From Loktanella atrilutea (GTDB taxonomy: Bacteria; Pseudomonadota; Alphaproteobacteria; Rhodobacterales; Rhodobacteraceae), in the NCBI RefSeq assembly GCF_900128995.1, contig NZ_FQUE01000005.1, positions 62,001-126,000 on the forward strand: a stretch of 64,000 nucleotides of DNA. Reading direction: 5' to 3'. The notes below the pieces were generated by a model that was not told the DNA's origin, ran no database searches, and saw only the letters and a list, made by a program, of their open reading frames with translations. Both the position numbers and the translations under genes were made by a program. Numbering within the stretch: the stretch's first letter is position 1; the number at the start of each line of letters is the position of its first letter. Shown here in pieces: positions 51,343 to 62,813 of this stretch.

Positions 51343-53225
51343 AGACCTCTATCGCGACCGTTTCCGTCCCCGGCACCCTGCGCGAGAAGCTGGAGGCGAT
51401 CGCGAGCGCGGGGTTCGACGGGGTCGAGATCTTCGAGCAGGATTTCATCACCGACGCGGGCAGTCCGCGCGACGTGGGCGCGATGATCCGCGATCACGGG
51501 CTGGAGATCACGCTGTTCCAGCCGTTCCGCGATTTCGAGGGGCTGCCGGGCGCGTTGCGGACCAAGGCCTTTGACCGGGCGCGGCGCAAGTTCGACGTGA
51601 TGAACGAGCTTGGCACCGACACGGTGCTGTTCTGTTCCAGCGGCCACCCCGAGGCGCTGGGCGGCATCGACCGGGCCGCCGCGGATTTCGCAGAGCTGGG
51701 CGAGATCGCCGCGGCGCAGGGCATCCGGGTGGGATACGAGGCGCTGGCCTGGGGCCGTCACGTCAACGATCACCGCGACGCGTGGGAGATCGTGCGGCGC
51801 GCGGATCATCCGAACATCGGGCTGATCGTGGACAGTTTCCATACCCTCGCCCGCGGCATCGACCCGGAGACGCTGCGCCGCATCCCCGGCGACCGCATCT
51901 TCTTTGTCCAGCTGGCGGACGCGCCGCGGATCAAGATGGACCTGCTGTATCTGTCGCGTCATTTCCGCAGCATGCCGGGCGAAGGCGATCTGGACGTGAC
52001 CGCCTTTACCCGCGCCGTCATGGCGACGGGCTACGCCGGGCCGATCAGCCTCGAGATCTTCAACGACCAGTTCCGCGGGGGAATGCCCCGCAACGTGGCC
52101 CGCGACGGCTATCGGTCGCTGCTGGCGCTGATGGACGACGTGCGGCGGGCAGAGCCGGAGGTCGTGGCCGACCTGCCCGCGTTCCCGCCGCGGGCGACCG
52201 TGGATCGCGTGTCCTTCATCGAGTTCGCGTCGCAGGGACAGGACGCGGAGGCGTTGGCGGCGCTGCTGCAGAGCCTTGGGTTCACCAAGGTGGGGCGGCA
52301 CACCGTCAAGCGCCTGACCCTGTGGCAACAGGGCGAGATCCGCATTCTGATCAACGCGGAGCCGGGCGATCTGGCGGCCTCGATCTACCGCGCGCACGGC
52401 ACCAGCATCTATGACATCGGGTTGTCGGTGGGGTCCGCCGCCGACACCATCGGCCGGGCGCGGGCGCTGGGGGCGGACCCCTTTGCGCAGCCGCTGAGCC
52501 CGAGCCAGACCGACATCCCCGCAATCCGGGGGCTGGGGGGCAGCGTGCTGCATTTTCTGGATGACAGCGCCGCCCTGTCGGATGTCTGGGCGACGGAGTT
52601 CACGCCCGTCGCGCGGCCCGGCCCCGGCGTCGGCCTGACCCGCGTGGATCATATCGCGCAGACCATGACCTACGACGAGATGTTGAGCTGGTCGCTGTTC
52701 TACACCTCGCTTTTCGACATGAAGACGGCGCCGATGGTCGATGTGACCGATCCCGACGGGCTGGTGCGAAGCCAGGCGCTGTCGGCGCCCGGCGGCGCGT
52801 TCAGGATCACGCTGAACGGGGCGGAATCGCACCGGACCTTTGCGGGGGCCTTCCTTGCGGACAGCTTCGGCGCGCCGGTGCAGCACGTGGCGCTGGCGAC
52901 CGACGACATCTTTGCCACCGCCGCGGCGCTGGCAGAGACGGGGTTCGCGAGCCTGCCCCTGCCCGCGAACTACTATGCCGATCTGGCGGCGCGGTTCGAT
53001 ATCGACCCGGAGGTGCTGGCGCGGATGCAGGCGTTGAACATCCTTTACGACCGGGATGCGGGGGGCGCGTTCTTCCAGCTTTACTCTCAGCCCTTCGCGG
53101 GGGGCATGTTCCTTGAAATCCTGCAGCGCGACGCGGGCTACGACGGCTATGGCGCGCCGAACGCCGCGTTCCGGATCGCGGCCCAGAAGCGGTTGCAGCG
53201 CGGCAAGGCGATGCCGGCGCGGTAG
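51339..53225 (+). CDS. quiC: 3-dehydroshikimate dehydratase with HPPD-like C-terminal domain
   Basis: The 628-residue two-domain protein has an N-terminal TIM barrel (about 1-275) and a C-terminal vicinal-oxygen-chelate domain resembling 4-hydroxyphenylpyruvate dioxygenase (about 285-620). Metal-ligand positions Glu134, Asp165, Gln191 and Glu239 match, as I recall, those of the Pseudomonas QuiC1 enzyme. The C-terminal domain keeps possible His/His/Glu ligands (VDHIAQ, VQHVALA, MFLEILQR). The enzyme turns 3-dehydroshikimate into protocatechuate. No protocatechuate (pca) genes are in the window. Overlaps the shikimate dehydrogenase gene by four bases. Confidence 0.92.
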   Translation: MKTSIATVSVPGTLREKLEAIASAGFDGVEIFEQDFITDAGSPRDVGAMIRDHGLEITLFQPFRDFEGLPGALRTKAFDRARRKFDVMNELGTDTVLFCSSGHPEALGGIDRAAADFAELGEIAAAQGIRVGYEALAWGRHVNDHRDAWEIVRRADHPNIGLIVDSFHTLARGIDPETLRRIPGDRIFFVQLADAPRIKMDLLYLSRHFRSMPGEGDLDVTAFTRAVMATGYAGPISLEIFNDQFRGGMPRNVARDGYRSLLALMDDVRRAEPEVVADLPAFPPRATVDRVSFIEFASQGQDAEALAALLQSLGFTKVGRHTVKRLTLWQQGEIRILINAEPGDLAASIYRAHGTSIYDIGLSVGSAADTIGRARALGADPFAQPLSPSQTDIPAIRGLGGSVLHFLDDSAALSDVWATEFTPVARPGPGVGLTRVDHIAQTMTYDEMLSWSLFYTSLFDMKTAPMVDVTDPDGLVRSQALSAPGGAFRITLNGAESHRTFAGAFLADSFGAPVQHVALATDDIFATAAALAETGFASLPLPANYYADLAARFDIDPEVLARMQALNILYDRDAGGAFFQLYSQPFAGGMFLEILQRDAGYDGYGAPNAAFRIAAQKRLQRGKAMPAR

Positions 53226-53402
53226 GGCGATTCGGCCGAACGGGGCCGCGGCAATTCCGTCGGATCGCGGCAGGAAAGCAACAGTGACGGGCGGCACACC
53301 GGCGCCCGGCGCCGGCCAAACTATCTTTCCCCGTGCCTTTCCCCTACCCTCACGGGAAAAGACGACCGAGGCAGAATAATAACAGGTCGAGGAGACCGAG
53401 CA

Positions 53403-54533
53403 GTGCTATCCCTGACATTGCGCCTTTCACGGGGCGTCGCTCTCGTGGTCACGCTGGGCATCCTGGCCGCTTGCGCCCTGCCCCGCGTGGGACCGAACAA
53501 ATCCGAGATCTTCGCAGGCTCCGTCCTGCGCGAGGGCGATGCCTTCGTGCTGACCGTGGACGACCGCGTCAACGCCATCGCCGCCGTGGCCCCTGCGCTG
53601 GGGTTCAGCGCGGGTTTCCTGAACGCGGGCGAGGTCGGGTCCGACACCATCAATCCCGGCGATACGCTGGGGCTGACCATCTTCGAGAACGTCGACGACG
53701 GGTTGCTGGTGCCGACGGGGCAGAACGCCACCATCCTGAACGAGGTGCAGGTCGACGGTCAGGGCTTCATCTTCGTGCCCTACGCCGGGCGCGTGAAAGC
53801 TGCCGGCAATACGCCGGAGGCGATCCGCCGTATCATCACCGATAAGCTGTCCGACCAGACCCCGGATCCGCAGGTGCAGGTGCGCCGGCTGGCGGGCGAC
53901 GGATCGACGGTATCGGTGTCGGGTGCGGTGAACGCGCAGGGCGTCTATCCGATCGAGCGCCCGACGCGGTCGCTGGTCGCGATGCTGGCGGCGGCAGGCG
54001 GGATCGGGGTCGACCCCGAGATCGCGCGCGTGACCGTGGTGCGCGGCAACCAGCGGGCCGAGATCTTCTATGACGACCTGTACAACAATCCCCGCAACGA
54101 CATCGCCCTGCGCGACGGCGACGCCATCGTGGTCAAGGCCGACAGCCGGACCTTTACCGCGCTTGGCGCGACCGGCACGCAGAACCGGGTGAAGTTCGAG
54201 ACGCCGACGATTTCCGCCATCGAGGCGCTGGCGCAGGTCGGCGGGCTGTCGTCCACCGTGGCCGATCCGACCGGCGTCTTCGTGTTCCGCAACGAACCCG
54301 AGGCGATCGCGGAGCAGCTGGTGGGGCAGGACCTGACCGGCACGCAACGGGTTGTCTACGTGCTGGACCTGACGCGGCCGAACGGCATGTTCATGGCCCG
54401 CGATTTCGCGATCCGCGACGGCGACACGGTCTATGTGACCGAGGCCCCGTTCGCCCAGTTCAGCAAGACCATCGCCGCGGCGACCGGGTCGCTGAACGCG
54501 GTGAACAACGTGCAGTCGACGACCGGTCTGTAG
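53403..54533 (+). CDS. Wza-family polysaccharide export lipoprotein
   Basis: The 376-residue outer-membrane polysaccharide export protein has a lipobox (ILAAC, Cys24) and Poly_export/SLBB domains: NPGDTLGLTIFENVDDGLLV and VDGQGFIFVPYAGRVKAAGNTPEAIRRII, then two SLBB-type repeats (VSGAVNAQGVYPIERP and the later EALAQVGG segment). It would form the capsule exit channel. The start is a GTG at 53403 after a GAGGAG ribosome site. It lies just upstream of the KpsC-like gene with a five-base gap. Confidence 0.92.
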   Translation: MLSLTLRLSRGVALVVTLGILAACALPRVGPNKSEIFAGSVLREGDAFVLTVDDRVNAIAAVAPALGFSAGFLNAGEVGSDTINPGDTLGLTIFENVDDGLLVPTGQNATILNEVQVDGQGFIFVPYAGRVKAAGNTPEAIRRIITDKLSDQTPDPQVQVRRLAGDGSTVSVSGAVNAQGVYPIERPTRSLVAMLAAAGGIGVDPEIARVTVVRGNQRAEIFYDDLYNNPRNDIALRDGDAIVVKADSRTFTALGATGTQNRVKFETPTISAIEALAQVGGLSSTVADPTGVFVFRNEPEAIAEQLVGQDLTGTQRVVYVLDLTRPNGMFMARDFAIRDGDTVYVTEAPFAQFSKTIAAATGSLNAVNNVQSTTGL

Positions 54534-54538
54534 CGATC

Positions 54539-56560
54539 ATGCGGCCTTACGCGCCAGAGGCCGCCGCGGGGGAGACCCTGCGGCGGCTTTTCGTTTACAA
54601 CGGCGGGTTCCTGACGCAAGGCCGGGTGCGGCGCATCCTGACGCTGGCGGGCTGGGACATCCGGCTGGGCCTGCCCGGTGACGGCGACGCGGTGGGCGTC
54701 TGGGGCCATTCCCCCACCGCCCCGCGCGGCGAGGCGGTGGCGGCGCGGCGCGCGGCGCCGGTGGTGCGGGTGGAGGATGCCTTTCTGCGGTCCGTCCGGC
54801 CCGGCCGCGATGGAGAGCCGCCCCTTGGGCTGGTGATCGACAGCCGGGGCATGCACTACGACCCCGCGCAGCCGAGCGATCTGGAGTGCATCCTGCGCGA
54901 CGATCCGCTGGACGATACGGCGGCGTTGAACCGGGCGAAGGCGGCGATGGCCGAGATCGCGCGGCTGGGGCTGTCGAAATACAACGCCTTCGATCCAGCG
55001 GCGGCGGTGCCCGATCCGGGCTACGTGCTGGTGATCGACCAGACGCGGAGCGATGCGGCGGTGACGGCCAGCGGGGCCGATGCCAACACGTTCCGCGAGA
55101 TGCTGTTCTACGCCCAGACCGATCACCCCACGGCGCGGATCGTCATCAGGACCCACCCCGAGACGGCGGCGGGGCACCGGCCGGGCTATTTCGACGCGCA
55201 GCATGCGGAAGGGCGGATCAGCCTGTGCGACGCGGCCATCCCACCGCAGGCCCTGCTGGCGGGCGCGGTGGCGGTCTATACGGTGTCGTCGCAGATGGGG
55301 TTCGAGGCGATCATGGCGGGGCACCGCCCGGTGGTCTTCGGCCAGCCGTTCTATATCGGCTGGGGTCTGAGCGACGACCGCAAGCCGCTGGACCGGCGGC
55401 AACGACGGCTGACGCGGGCGCAGCTTTTCCTTGCGGCGATGATGATCTACCCGGTGTGGTACGACCCCTATCACGACCGGCTGTGCGGGATCGAAAAGGC
55501 CATCGCGACGCTGGACGCGCAGGCGCGGGCGTGGCGCGACGACCGCAGGGGCTGGACCGGGCACCGGATCAGCCTGTGGAAGCGGGGACCGCTGCAGCAG
55601 GTCTTTGGCCGCGAGGTGCCGATGCGGTTCGCGCGGGACGGTGCGCCGCAGGGCGCGGACGGGCGGCGGCACATGGTCTGGGCCTCCAAGGCGCCGGCCG
55701 ACACCGACATGGTGCGGATCGAGGACGGCTTCCTGCGGTCGCGCGGGCTGGGCGCCGACCTGATCCCGCCGCTGTCGCTGGTGCTGGACGATCTGGGGAT
55801 CTACTACGATCCGACGCGGCCCTCGCGGCTGGAGGCGCTGATCGCCGACGCCTGCACCCTGCCCGACGGTCCACGGGCGCGGGCGACGGCGCTGATTGCG
55901 GCACTGTGCCGGGGGCGGTTGTCGAAATACAATCTGGGTGCGACCGATCCCCTGCGCGGGCTGCCGGTGGGGCGGCGGATTCTGGTTCCGGGACAGGTGG
56001 CGGACGATGCCTCGATCCGGCTGGGGGCCGGGGATGTGGCCACGAACGGCGGCCTGCTGCGCGCGGCGCGGGCGGCGAACCCGGCGGCGGTGATCCTTTA
56101 CAAGCCCCACCCGGATGTGGAGGCGGGACTGCGCGAGGGCGCCGTGCCGGAGGCGGACGCGATCGCGGACGCGGTGCTGACCGTCATGGATGCGATCACG
56201 GCGCTGGATCTGGTGGACGAGGTCTGGACCATGACCAGCACGCTGGGGTTCGAGGCGTTGCTGCGGGGCAAGCGGGTCACGTGCCTCGGGATGCCGTTCT
56301 ATGCGGGCTGGGGACTGACCGACGACAGGGCGATGCCGGTGCCGCGGCGGGCGGCCAGCCCCGACCTTGCGGCGCTGGTCCATGCGGTGCTGATCGACTA
56401 CCCGCGCTACCACGACCCGGTGACGGGCCTGCCCTGCCCGGTCGAGGTGGTGGTGAAGCGGTTGCGCGAGGGCACGGTCCCCGCGCCGTCGCGGGGCAAC
56501 CGGTTGCTGGCCAAGGCGCAGGGGGTCCTAGCCTCTCAGTCGTGGATCTGGCGGCGCTAG
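54539..56560 (+). CDS. kpsC: KpsC-like capsule polysaccharide biosynthesis protein
   Basis: The 673-residue protein is made of two homologous halves (about 60-330 and 385-640), each with the pair VRVEDAFLRS/VRIEDGFLRSRG, YDPAQPSDLE/YYDPTRPSRLE and a late GxGWGLSDDRKP/AGWGLTDDRAMP motif, as in KpsC, whose two glycosyltransferase domains add alternating Kdo residues to the capsule linker. It ends the plus-strand block and overlaps the convergent ribD by four bases. ABC exporter genes (KpsM/T-like) are not in this window. Confidence 0.93.
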   Translation: MRPYAPEAAAGETLRRLFVYNGGFLTQGRVRRILTLAGWDIRLGLPGDGDAVGVWGHSPTAPRGEAVAARRAAPVVRVEDAFLRSVRPGRDGEPPLGLVIDSRGMHYDPAQPSDLECILRDDPLDDTAALNRAKAAMAEIARLGLSKYNAFDPAAAVPDPGYVLVIDQTRSDAAVTASGADANTFREMLFYAQTDHPTARIVIRTHPETAAGHRPGYFDAQHAEGRISLCDAAIPPQALLAGAVAVYTVSSQMGFEAIMAGHRPVVFGQPFYIGWGLSDDRKPLDRRQRRLTRAQLFLAAMMIYPVWYDPYHDRLCGIEKAIATLDAQARAWRDDRRGWTGHRISLWKRGPLQQVFGREVPMRFARDGAPQGADGRRHMVWASKAPADTDMVRIEDGFLRSRGLGADLIPPLSLVLDDLGIYYDPTRPSRLEALIADACTLPDGPRARATALIAALCRGRLSKYNLGATDPLRGLPVGRRILVPGQVADDASIRLGAGDVATNGGLLRAARAANPAAVILYKPHPDVEAGLREGAVPEADAIADAVLTVMDAITALDLVDEVWTMTSTLGFEALLRGKRVTCLGMPFYAGWGLTDDRAMPVPRRAASPDLAALVHAVLIDYPRYHDPVTGLPCPVEVVVKRLREGTVPAPSRGNRLLAKAQGVLASQSWIWRR

Positions 56561-57642
56561 ACCGGGTGCCAGTGCTGCATCACGTCGCCGCCGATCTGCG
56601 ACAGCCGGTCGAGGCGGAAGCGCGGGGCCTGTGCCAGATCACGGACGCCGAGGCCCGCCAGCGAGGGCAGCCCGTCGGCGCCGAGGGCCACGCCGGCGTG
56701 GATCACCACGAGTTCATCGACCAGTTTCGCCTGCAGCAGGCTGGCGGCGAGATGCCCGCCGCCTTCGCACAGCACGCGGGTGATGCCGCGGGCGGCGAGC
56801 GCGCGCAGGGCAGAAAGCGGGTCGATCTGGTTGTGGGACAGGTCGCAGGCCAGCGTCTCGACCCCCGCCTGCTGCCAGTCACGGGGATTGGCGTCGGGAC
56901 CGTGGCAGAGCCAGACGGGCTGCTGCCGGGCGGTCTGGGCCAGGCGGCCGTTGATCGGCAGGTTCAGGTCGCGCGACAGGACGACGCGGACCGGCTGGCG
57001 GACGTCCCCCAGATCGCGGACATCGAGCATGGGGTCGTCGGCGCGGGCGGTGCCGGCGCCGACCATCACCGCGTCGTGGCGGGCCCGCAGGGCATGGACC
57101 GCGCGGCGGGCCTGCGTGCCGGTGATCCAGCGGCTTTCGCCGCTGGCGGTGGCGATGCGCCCGTCGAGGCTGCTGGCGAGTTTCAGCGTGACCACGGGCC
57201 GGCCCGCCGTGACGCGCTTGAGGAAACCGGCGTGATCGCGCTCTGCCTCTCGCCGCATCAGGCCGAGATCGACGGCGATGCCCGCCGCCTGCAGGCGGGC
57301 GATGCCCTGCCCCGCGGTGCGCGGATCGGGGTCGCCGGTGGCGACGATGACGCGGGCGACGCCAGCGTCGATCAGCGCATCGGCGCAGGGTGGCGTCTTG
57401 CCCGTATGGGCACAGGGTTCGAGCGTCACGTAGACGGTGGCGCCGCGCGCCGCATCCCCGGCCTGATCGAGGGCCACGCGTTCCGCGTGGGGCCGGCCGC
57501 CGCGCTGGGTGGTGCCGCGCCCGACGATGACGTCGCCCTGCACGATGACGCAGCCGACGGCGGGATTGGGCCAGACCTGTCCCATGCCGCGCCGCCCGAG
57601 GGCCAGCGCCAGCGTCATGAACCGCGTATCGGCGGCGGTCAT
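56557..57642 (-). CDS. ribD: Bifunctional riboflavin deaminase/reductase RibD
   Basis: The 361-residue protein has an N-terminal zinc deaminase domain (about 1-145; HAERVAL and [16 protein letters not shown] ligands) and a C-terminal NADPH reductase domain (about 147-360; [31 protein letters not shown]). It performs two successive steps after GTP cyclohydrolase II. Its start overlaps the nrdR stop. ribD is separated from ribE by nearly 12 kb of capsule and shikimate genes on the opposite strand. Confidence 0.96.
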   Translation of the reverse strand: MTAADTRFMTLALALGRRGMGQVWPNPAVGCVIVQGDVIVGRGTTQRGGRPHAERVALDQAGDAARGATVYVTLEPCAHTGKTPPCADALIDAGVARVIVATGDPDPRTAGQGIARLQAAGIAVDLGLMRREAERDHAGFLKRVTAGRPVVTLKLASSLDGRIATASGESRWITGTQARRAVHALRARHDAVMVGAGTARADDPMLDVRDLGDVRQPVRVVLSRDLNLPINGRLAQTARQQPVWLCHGPDANPRDWQQAGVETLACDLSHNQIDPLSALRALAARGITRVLCEGGGHLAASLLQAKLVDELVVIHAGVALGADGLPSLAGLGVRDLAQAPRFRLDRLSQIGGDVMQHWHPV

Positions 57643-58106
57643 TGGTCCGATTTGGTGTTCGGGCGCAAATCGTTCATGAATTTCTCGAAATCATCGGCGG
57701 CCTGAAAGTTCTTGTAGACACTTGCAAAGCGCACGTAGGCGACCGTGTCAATGCGGGCGAGGCTTTCCATCACGATCTCTCCGATGGTGCCGGAAGGGAT
57801 GTCGGTTTCGCCCATGCTTTCCAGCCGCCGCACGATGCCGGAGATCATCTGGTCCATGCGCTCGGGCTCTACCGGGCGTTTCTGCAGGGCGATGCGGATC
57901 GAGCGTTCCAGCTTGTCGCGGTCGAAATCCTCGCGCCGGCCGTTCGATTTGATCACGACGAGGTCGCGCAGCTGCACCCGTTCGTAGGTGGTGAAGCGGC
58001 CGCCGCAGGCGGGGCAGAAGCGGCGTCGGCGGATCGCGACGTGATCCTCTGCCGGGCGGGAATCCTTGACCTGAGTATCGACATTTCCGCAAAAGGGGCA
58101 ACGCAT
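57639..58106 (-). CDS. nrdR: Transcriptional repressor NrdR
   Basis: The 155-residue protein has a zinc ribbon ([17 protein letters not shown]... [23 protein letters not shown] twice) and an ATP-cone (about 45-135). It represses ribonucleotide reductase genes in response to dATP/ATP. It shares a four-base overlap with ribD, a common nrdR-ribD pairing in proteobacteria. A DnaA box lies close to its likely promoter. Confidence 0.97.
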   Translation of the reverse strand: MRCPFCGNVDTQVKDSRPAEDHVAIRRRRFCPACGGRFTTYERVQLRDLVVIKSNGRREDFDRDKLERSIRIALQKRPVEPERMDQMISGIVRRLESMGETDIPSGTIGEIVMESLARIDTVAYVRFASVYKNFQAADDFEKFMNDLRPNTKSDQ

Positions 58107-58154
58107 GGGGCCTGTCCTTGTCTGATCGTCCGCGTCTTGGGGTTGGTCCCCGAG

Positions 58155-58163
58155 TTATCCACA
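58155..58163 (+). promoter_or_regulatory. Perfect DnaA box upstream of nrdR
   Basis: TTATCCACA is an exact consensus DnaA box about 50 bases before the nrdR ATG. It adjoins TATAGT (minus strand, about 58167-58172), a plausible nrdR -10, so DnaA binding would overlap the start site. Confidence 0.5.
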
Positions 58164-58250
58164 GCGACTATAGGCCCCGCCCCAGCCTTTGGGTAGGGGC
58201 CGCGCGCACCCCCCGCATCTGGAGGGTGAAGCTGAGTCTTTTGGAACACG

Positions 58251-58655
58251 TCACCCCAGATACGCCGCGACCTCTCTGCTGTGGGGGCGGTCGCGATGTT
58301 CGAAGAGGTAGATCCCCTGCCAGCGGCCGAGTGCCATGCGCCCCGCCGCGACGGGGATCGAGAGCGAAACGGGCAGCAGTGCCGCCTTGATGTGCGCCGG
58401 CATGTCGTCGGGGCCTTCGTAGGTGTGGGTGAGGTAGGACATGGCCGGGTCGGTCGCGGGCGGCACGAGGCGGGCGAGGTAGTGCAGAAGATCGGTCTGC
58501 ACCTCGGGGTCCGCGTTTTCCTGCACCAGCAGGCTGGCGGAGGTGTGGCGGATGAAGAGCGTCAGGAGGCCGGTGCCGGTCGCCCATGCGGCGACCTGAT
58601 CGGTGAATTCGTAGAGACCCTGACCGCGGGTCGGTATCGTGAAGGTCGTCTGCAT
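58251..58655 (-). CDS. YjbQ/UPF0047 family protein
   Basis: The 134-residue protein matches the YjbQ family: LTLFIRHTSASLLVQENADPEVQTDL, YLTHTYEGPDDMPAHIKAALL and LGRWQGIYLFEHRDRPHSR. Conserved His/Asp/Glu residues mark a metal or phosphate site. Members show weak thiamine-phosphate synthase activity; the physiological role is unclear. The ATG at 58655 gives the standard start. It is divergent from the SDR gene. Confidence 0.93.
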   Translation of the reverse strand: MQTTFTIPTRGQGLYEFTDQVAAWATGTGLLTLFIRHTSASLLVQENADPEVQTDLLHYLARLVPPATDPAMSYLTHTYEGPDDMPAHIKAALLPVSLSIPVAAGRMALGRWQGIYLFEHRDRPHSREVAAYLG

Positions 58656-58716
58656 CGGTGAACCTCGGGGTGTCGGGCCGCGTTGGGCATGCAACAGGCA
58701 GCATAAGGAGACCATC

Positions 58717-59391
58717 ATGGCCGACAAGACACTCTTCATCACCGGCGCCTCGTCCGGGATCGGCGAAGCGACGGCGCGCAAGGCGGTTGCGGCGGGCTGG
58801 AACGTCGGGCTGTTCGCCCGGTCGGCGGACAAGCTGGAGAAGATCGTGGCCGATCTGGGCGACCGGGCGCTGGCGCTGCCGGGGGATGCGACCAGCTTCG
58901 ACGATCAGGTGGCGGCGCTGAGGACATTGGGCGAGCGGTTCGGGACGGTGAACGCGGCCTTTGCCAACGCCGGGCGCGGCACGTCCAAGGGCGGCGCCGA
59001 GAAGGGCGAGGTCGACGACTGGCAGGGCATGGTGGACCTGAACGTCATGGGCATGCTGAAGACGGTGAAGGCCGCCCTGCCCTGGCTGAAACCGAACCGG
59101 GGGCACATGGTGCTGACCGGGTCCGCCGCCGGGCGGCGGCATATCGCGGGGTCGGTCTATGGCGCGACCAAGTGGTTCGTGCATGGCTATGCGGGCAACC
59201 TTGCCGAGGAGATGAAGGACTGGGGCGGGCGCTGCACCGTGGTGGCGCCGGGGATGGTGAACACCGGGTTCTTCGACGAGCCGAAGCCCGACAAGTTGCA
59301 GCCCGACGACGTGGCCGAGGCGGTCATGCTGGCGCTGGATGCGTCGGAGGTGACGGACGTGCGCGAAGTGTTCCTGATGCCGCGCGGGTGA
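58717..59391 (+). CDS. Short-chain dehydrogenase/reductase
   Basis: The 224-residue classical SDR has TGASSGIG (9-16), NAG in FANAGRG, the catalytic Ser in TGSAAGRR and YGATKW (Tyr/Lys). FARSADK after the second strand suggests NADP preference. It oxidises or reduces an unknown alcohol or ketone. The start ATG at 58717 follows AAGGAG. A composite intergenic repeat follows the stop. Confidence 0.93.
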   Translation: MADKTLFITGASSGIGEATARKAVAAGWNVGLFARSADKLEKIVADLGDRALALPGDATSFDDQVAALRTLGERFGTVNAAFANAGRGTSKGGAEKGEVDDWQGMVDLNVMGMLKTVKAALPWLKPNRGHMVLTGSAAGRRHIAGSVYGATKWFVHGYAGNLAEEMKDWGGRCTVVAPGMVNTGFFDEPKPDKLQPDDVAEAVMLALDASEVTDVREVFLMPRG

Positions 59392-59405
59392 GGCGCGCGG
59401 GGGTG

Positions 59406-59463
59406 ACCTGATTTTCAAGAGAAAATCAGGTGCCTATGGCGGGGATATTTCCAAGACAGAGAG
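59406..59463 (+). repeat. Composite intergenic repeat, copy C
   Basis: A perfect AT-rich hairpin (arms ACCTGATTTTC and GAAAATCAGGT, four-base loop, 59406-59431) is directly followed by TGCCTATGGCGGGGATATTT and AAGACAGAGAGG, a diverged form of the tail in copies A and B. Confidence 0.65.
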
Positions 59464-59586
59464 GGGGGCGCCGCGCGCCGATCATCAGGTCGTGATCGGT
59501 GCGATGCAGGCTTTGATCGTGGCGGGACTGCGTTAGGCTGGCGGCGGGCCGGGGATGGTTCCCGACCCCGACAGGAGGATTGCGCC

Positions 59587-60474
59587 ATGACGCGACTGAC
59601 GGCCAAGGATTTCGACCCCGCACTGCTGGAGCTTTACGATTTCTACGCCCACGGCATGATCTCGAAACGGGACTTCCTGGACGGGGCCGCCAAATTTGCG
59701 GTGGGTGGCATGACGGCCGCCGGAATCCTTGGGCTGATGGCGCCGAACTACGCCCTGGCCGAGCAGGTGTCGTTCAACGACGAGAGCATCCTTCCGGAAT
59801 ACATCACCTATCCGTCGCCGGAGGGCCATGGCGCGGTGCGCGGCTACCTCGTGCGGCCGGCGGGGGTGGAGGGACCGCTGCCGGCGGTGGTGGTGGTGCA
59901 CGAGAACCGGGGGCTGAACCCCTATATCGAGGACGTGGCGCGGCGGCTGGGCAAGGCCGGGTTCATGGCGCTGGCGCCCGACGGGCTGACCAGCGTCGGC
60001 GGCTATCCGGGCAACGATGCGGAAGGGCGCGCATTGCAGGCCAGCGTCGATCCGGAGAAGCTGATGAACGACTTCTTTGCGGCGGTAGAGTTCATGATGG
60101 CGCACGAGGGGTCCACCGCTGCCGTCGGGATCACCGGCTTTTGCTATGGCGGCGGTGTCGCCAACGCCGCGGCGGTGGCCTATCCGGAACTGAAGGCCGC
60201 GGTCCCCTACTACGGCCGGCAGCCCGATGCGGCGGATGTGCCGCGGATCGAGGCGGCGCTTCTGATCCACTACGCGGGACTCGACGCGCGGGTGAATGAG
60301 GGCTGGCCCGCCTATGAGGCGGCGCTGGACGCGGCGGGCACCGAGTACGAGGCCCATATCTACGAGGGGGTGAACCACGGGTTCCACAACGACAGCACGC
60401 CGCGTTACGACGCCGCGGCGGCAGAACTGTCATGGGAGCGGACGCTGGCGCATTTCAGGCGGCATCTGGCCTGA
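59587..60474 (+). CDS. Dienelactone hydrolase family protein with export-like N-terminus
   Basis: The 295-residue alpha/beta hydrolase has the DLH catalytic set: cysteine nucleophile in GFCYGGG, Asp in AGLDARVN and His in NHGFHND. The N-terminal 60 residues precede the domain and contain SKRDFLDGAAKFAVGGMTAAGILGL, which looks like a Tat signal with Lys-Arg in place of Arg-Arg. It may thus work outside the cytoplasm, unlike classical dienelactone hydrolases of aromatic pathways. An AGGAGG site precedes the ATG. Substrate unknown. Confidence 0.88.
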   Translation: MTRLTAKDFDPALLELYDFYAHGMISKRDFLDGAAKFAVGGMTAAGILGLMAPNYALAEQVSFNDESILPEYITYPSPEGHGAVRGYLVRPAGVEGPLPAVVVVHENRGLNPYIEDVARRLGKAGFMALAPDGLTSVGGYPGNDAEGRALQASVDPEKLMNDFFAAVEFMMAHEGSTAAVGITGFCYGGGVANAAAVAYPELKAAVPYYGRQPDAADVPRIEAALLIHYAGLDARVNEGWPAYEAALDAAGTEYEAHIYEGVNHGFHNDSTPRYDAAAAELSWERTLAHFRRHLA

Positions 60475-60504
60475 TCCGCAACCGGGCCCGCTGCCGGGTG
60501 AGGT

Positions 60505-60792
60505 CTAGGACCGGAACAGGGACTTGCCCTGTTCGTCGATCATCTGGCGCGCCTTGGCGAGCGAGGCTTTGCGCGCGTCATCGAGGTCCTGCATCGTATC
60601 GGCGCGGATCAGCTGGTGTTCCTGCCGGGTGCCATCGACCTCTGCCGTGATCCGGGCCGCGACCCGCCATGTGCTGCCTTCGCGGATCGGGTTCGGCGTG
60701 ATGGTGAAGCCATTGTAATCCTCTGCCGTGCTTTCGTCGGCGGGGGCGTCGGCGGCGGGTTTCGCGCCGAAGAGTTTCGACAGCCAGGACAT
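60505..60792 (-). CDS. HlyU-family protein
   Basis: The 95-residue product (MSWLSKLFGAKPAAD, then YNGFTITPNPIREGSTWRVAARI and DTMQDLDDARKASLAKARQMIDEQG) matches the small HlyU family, named for a Vibrio haemolysin regulator. Most alphaproteobacterial members are uncharacterised and have no obvious DNA-binding motif. It starts four bases after the rpoD stop on the same strand, so is the last gene of the dnaG-rpoD unit. Confidence 0.85.
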   Translation of the reverse strand: MSWLSKLFGAKPAADAPADESTAEDYNGFTITPNPIREGSTWRVAARITAEVDGTRQEHQLIRADTMQDLDDARKASLAKARQMIDEQGKSLFRS

Positions 60793-60796
60793 CGGC

Positions 60797-62773
<1,977 letters not shown>

Positions 62774-62813
62774 GCGGCGGGGCTCCTCGTGTCAGCGGGC
62801 GACGGCGTATGTG

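Noticed and set aside
58155-58163. DnaA box as evidence for a replication origin
   Set aside because: Only a single box is seen, with no AT-rich unwinding element or box cluster; a promoter role for nrdR is more likely.
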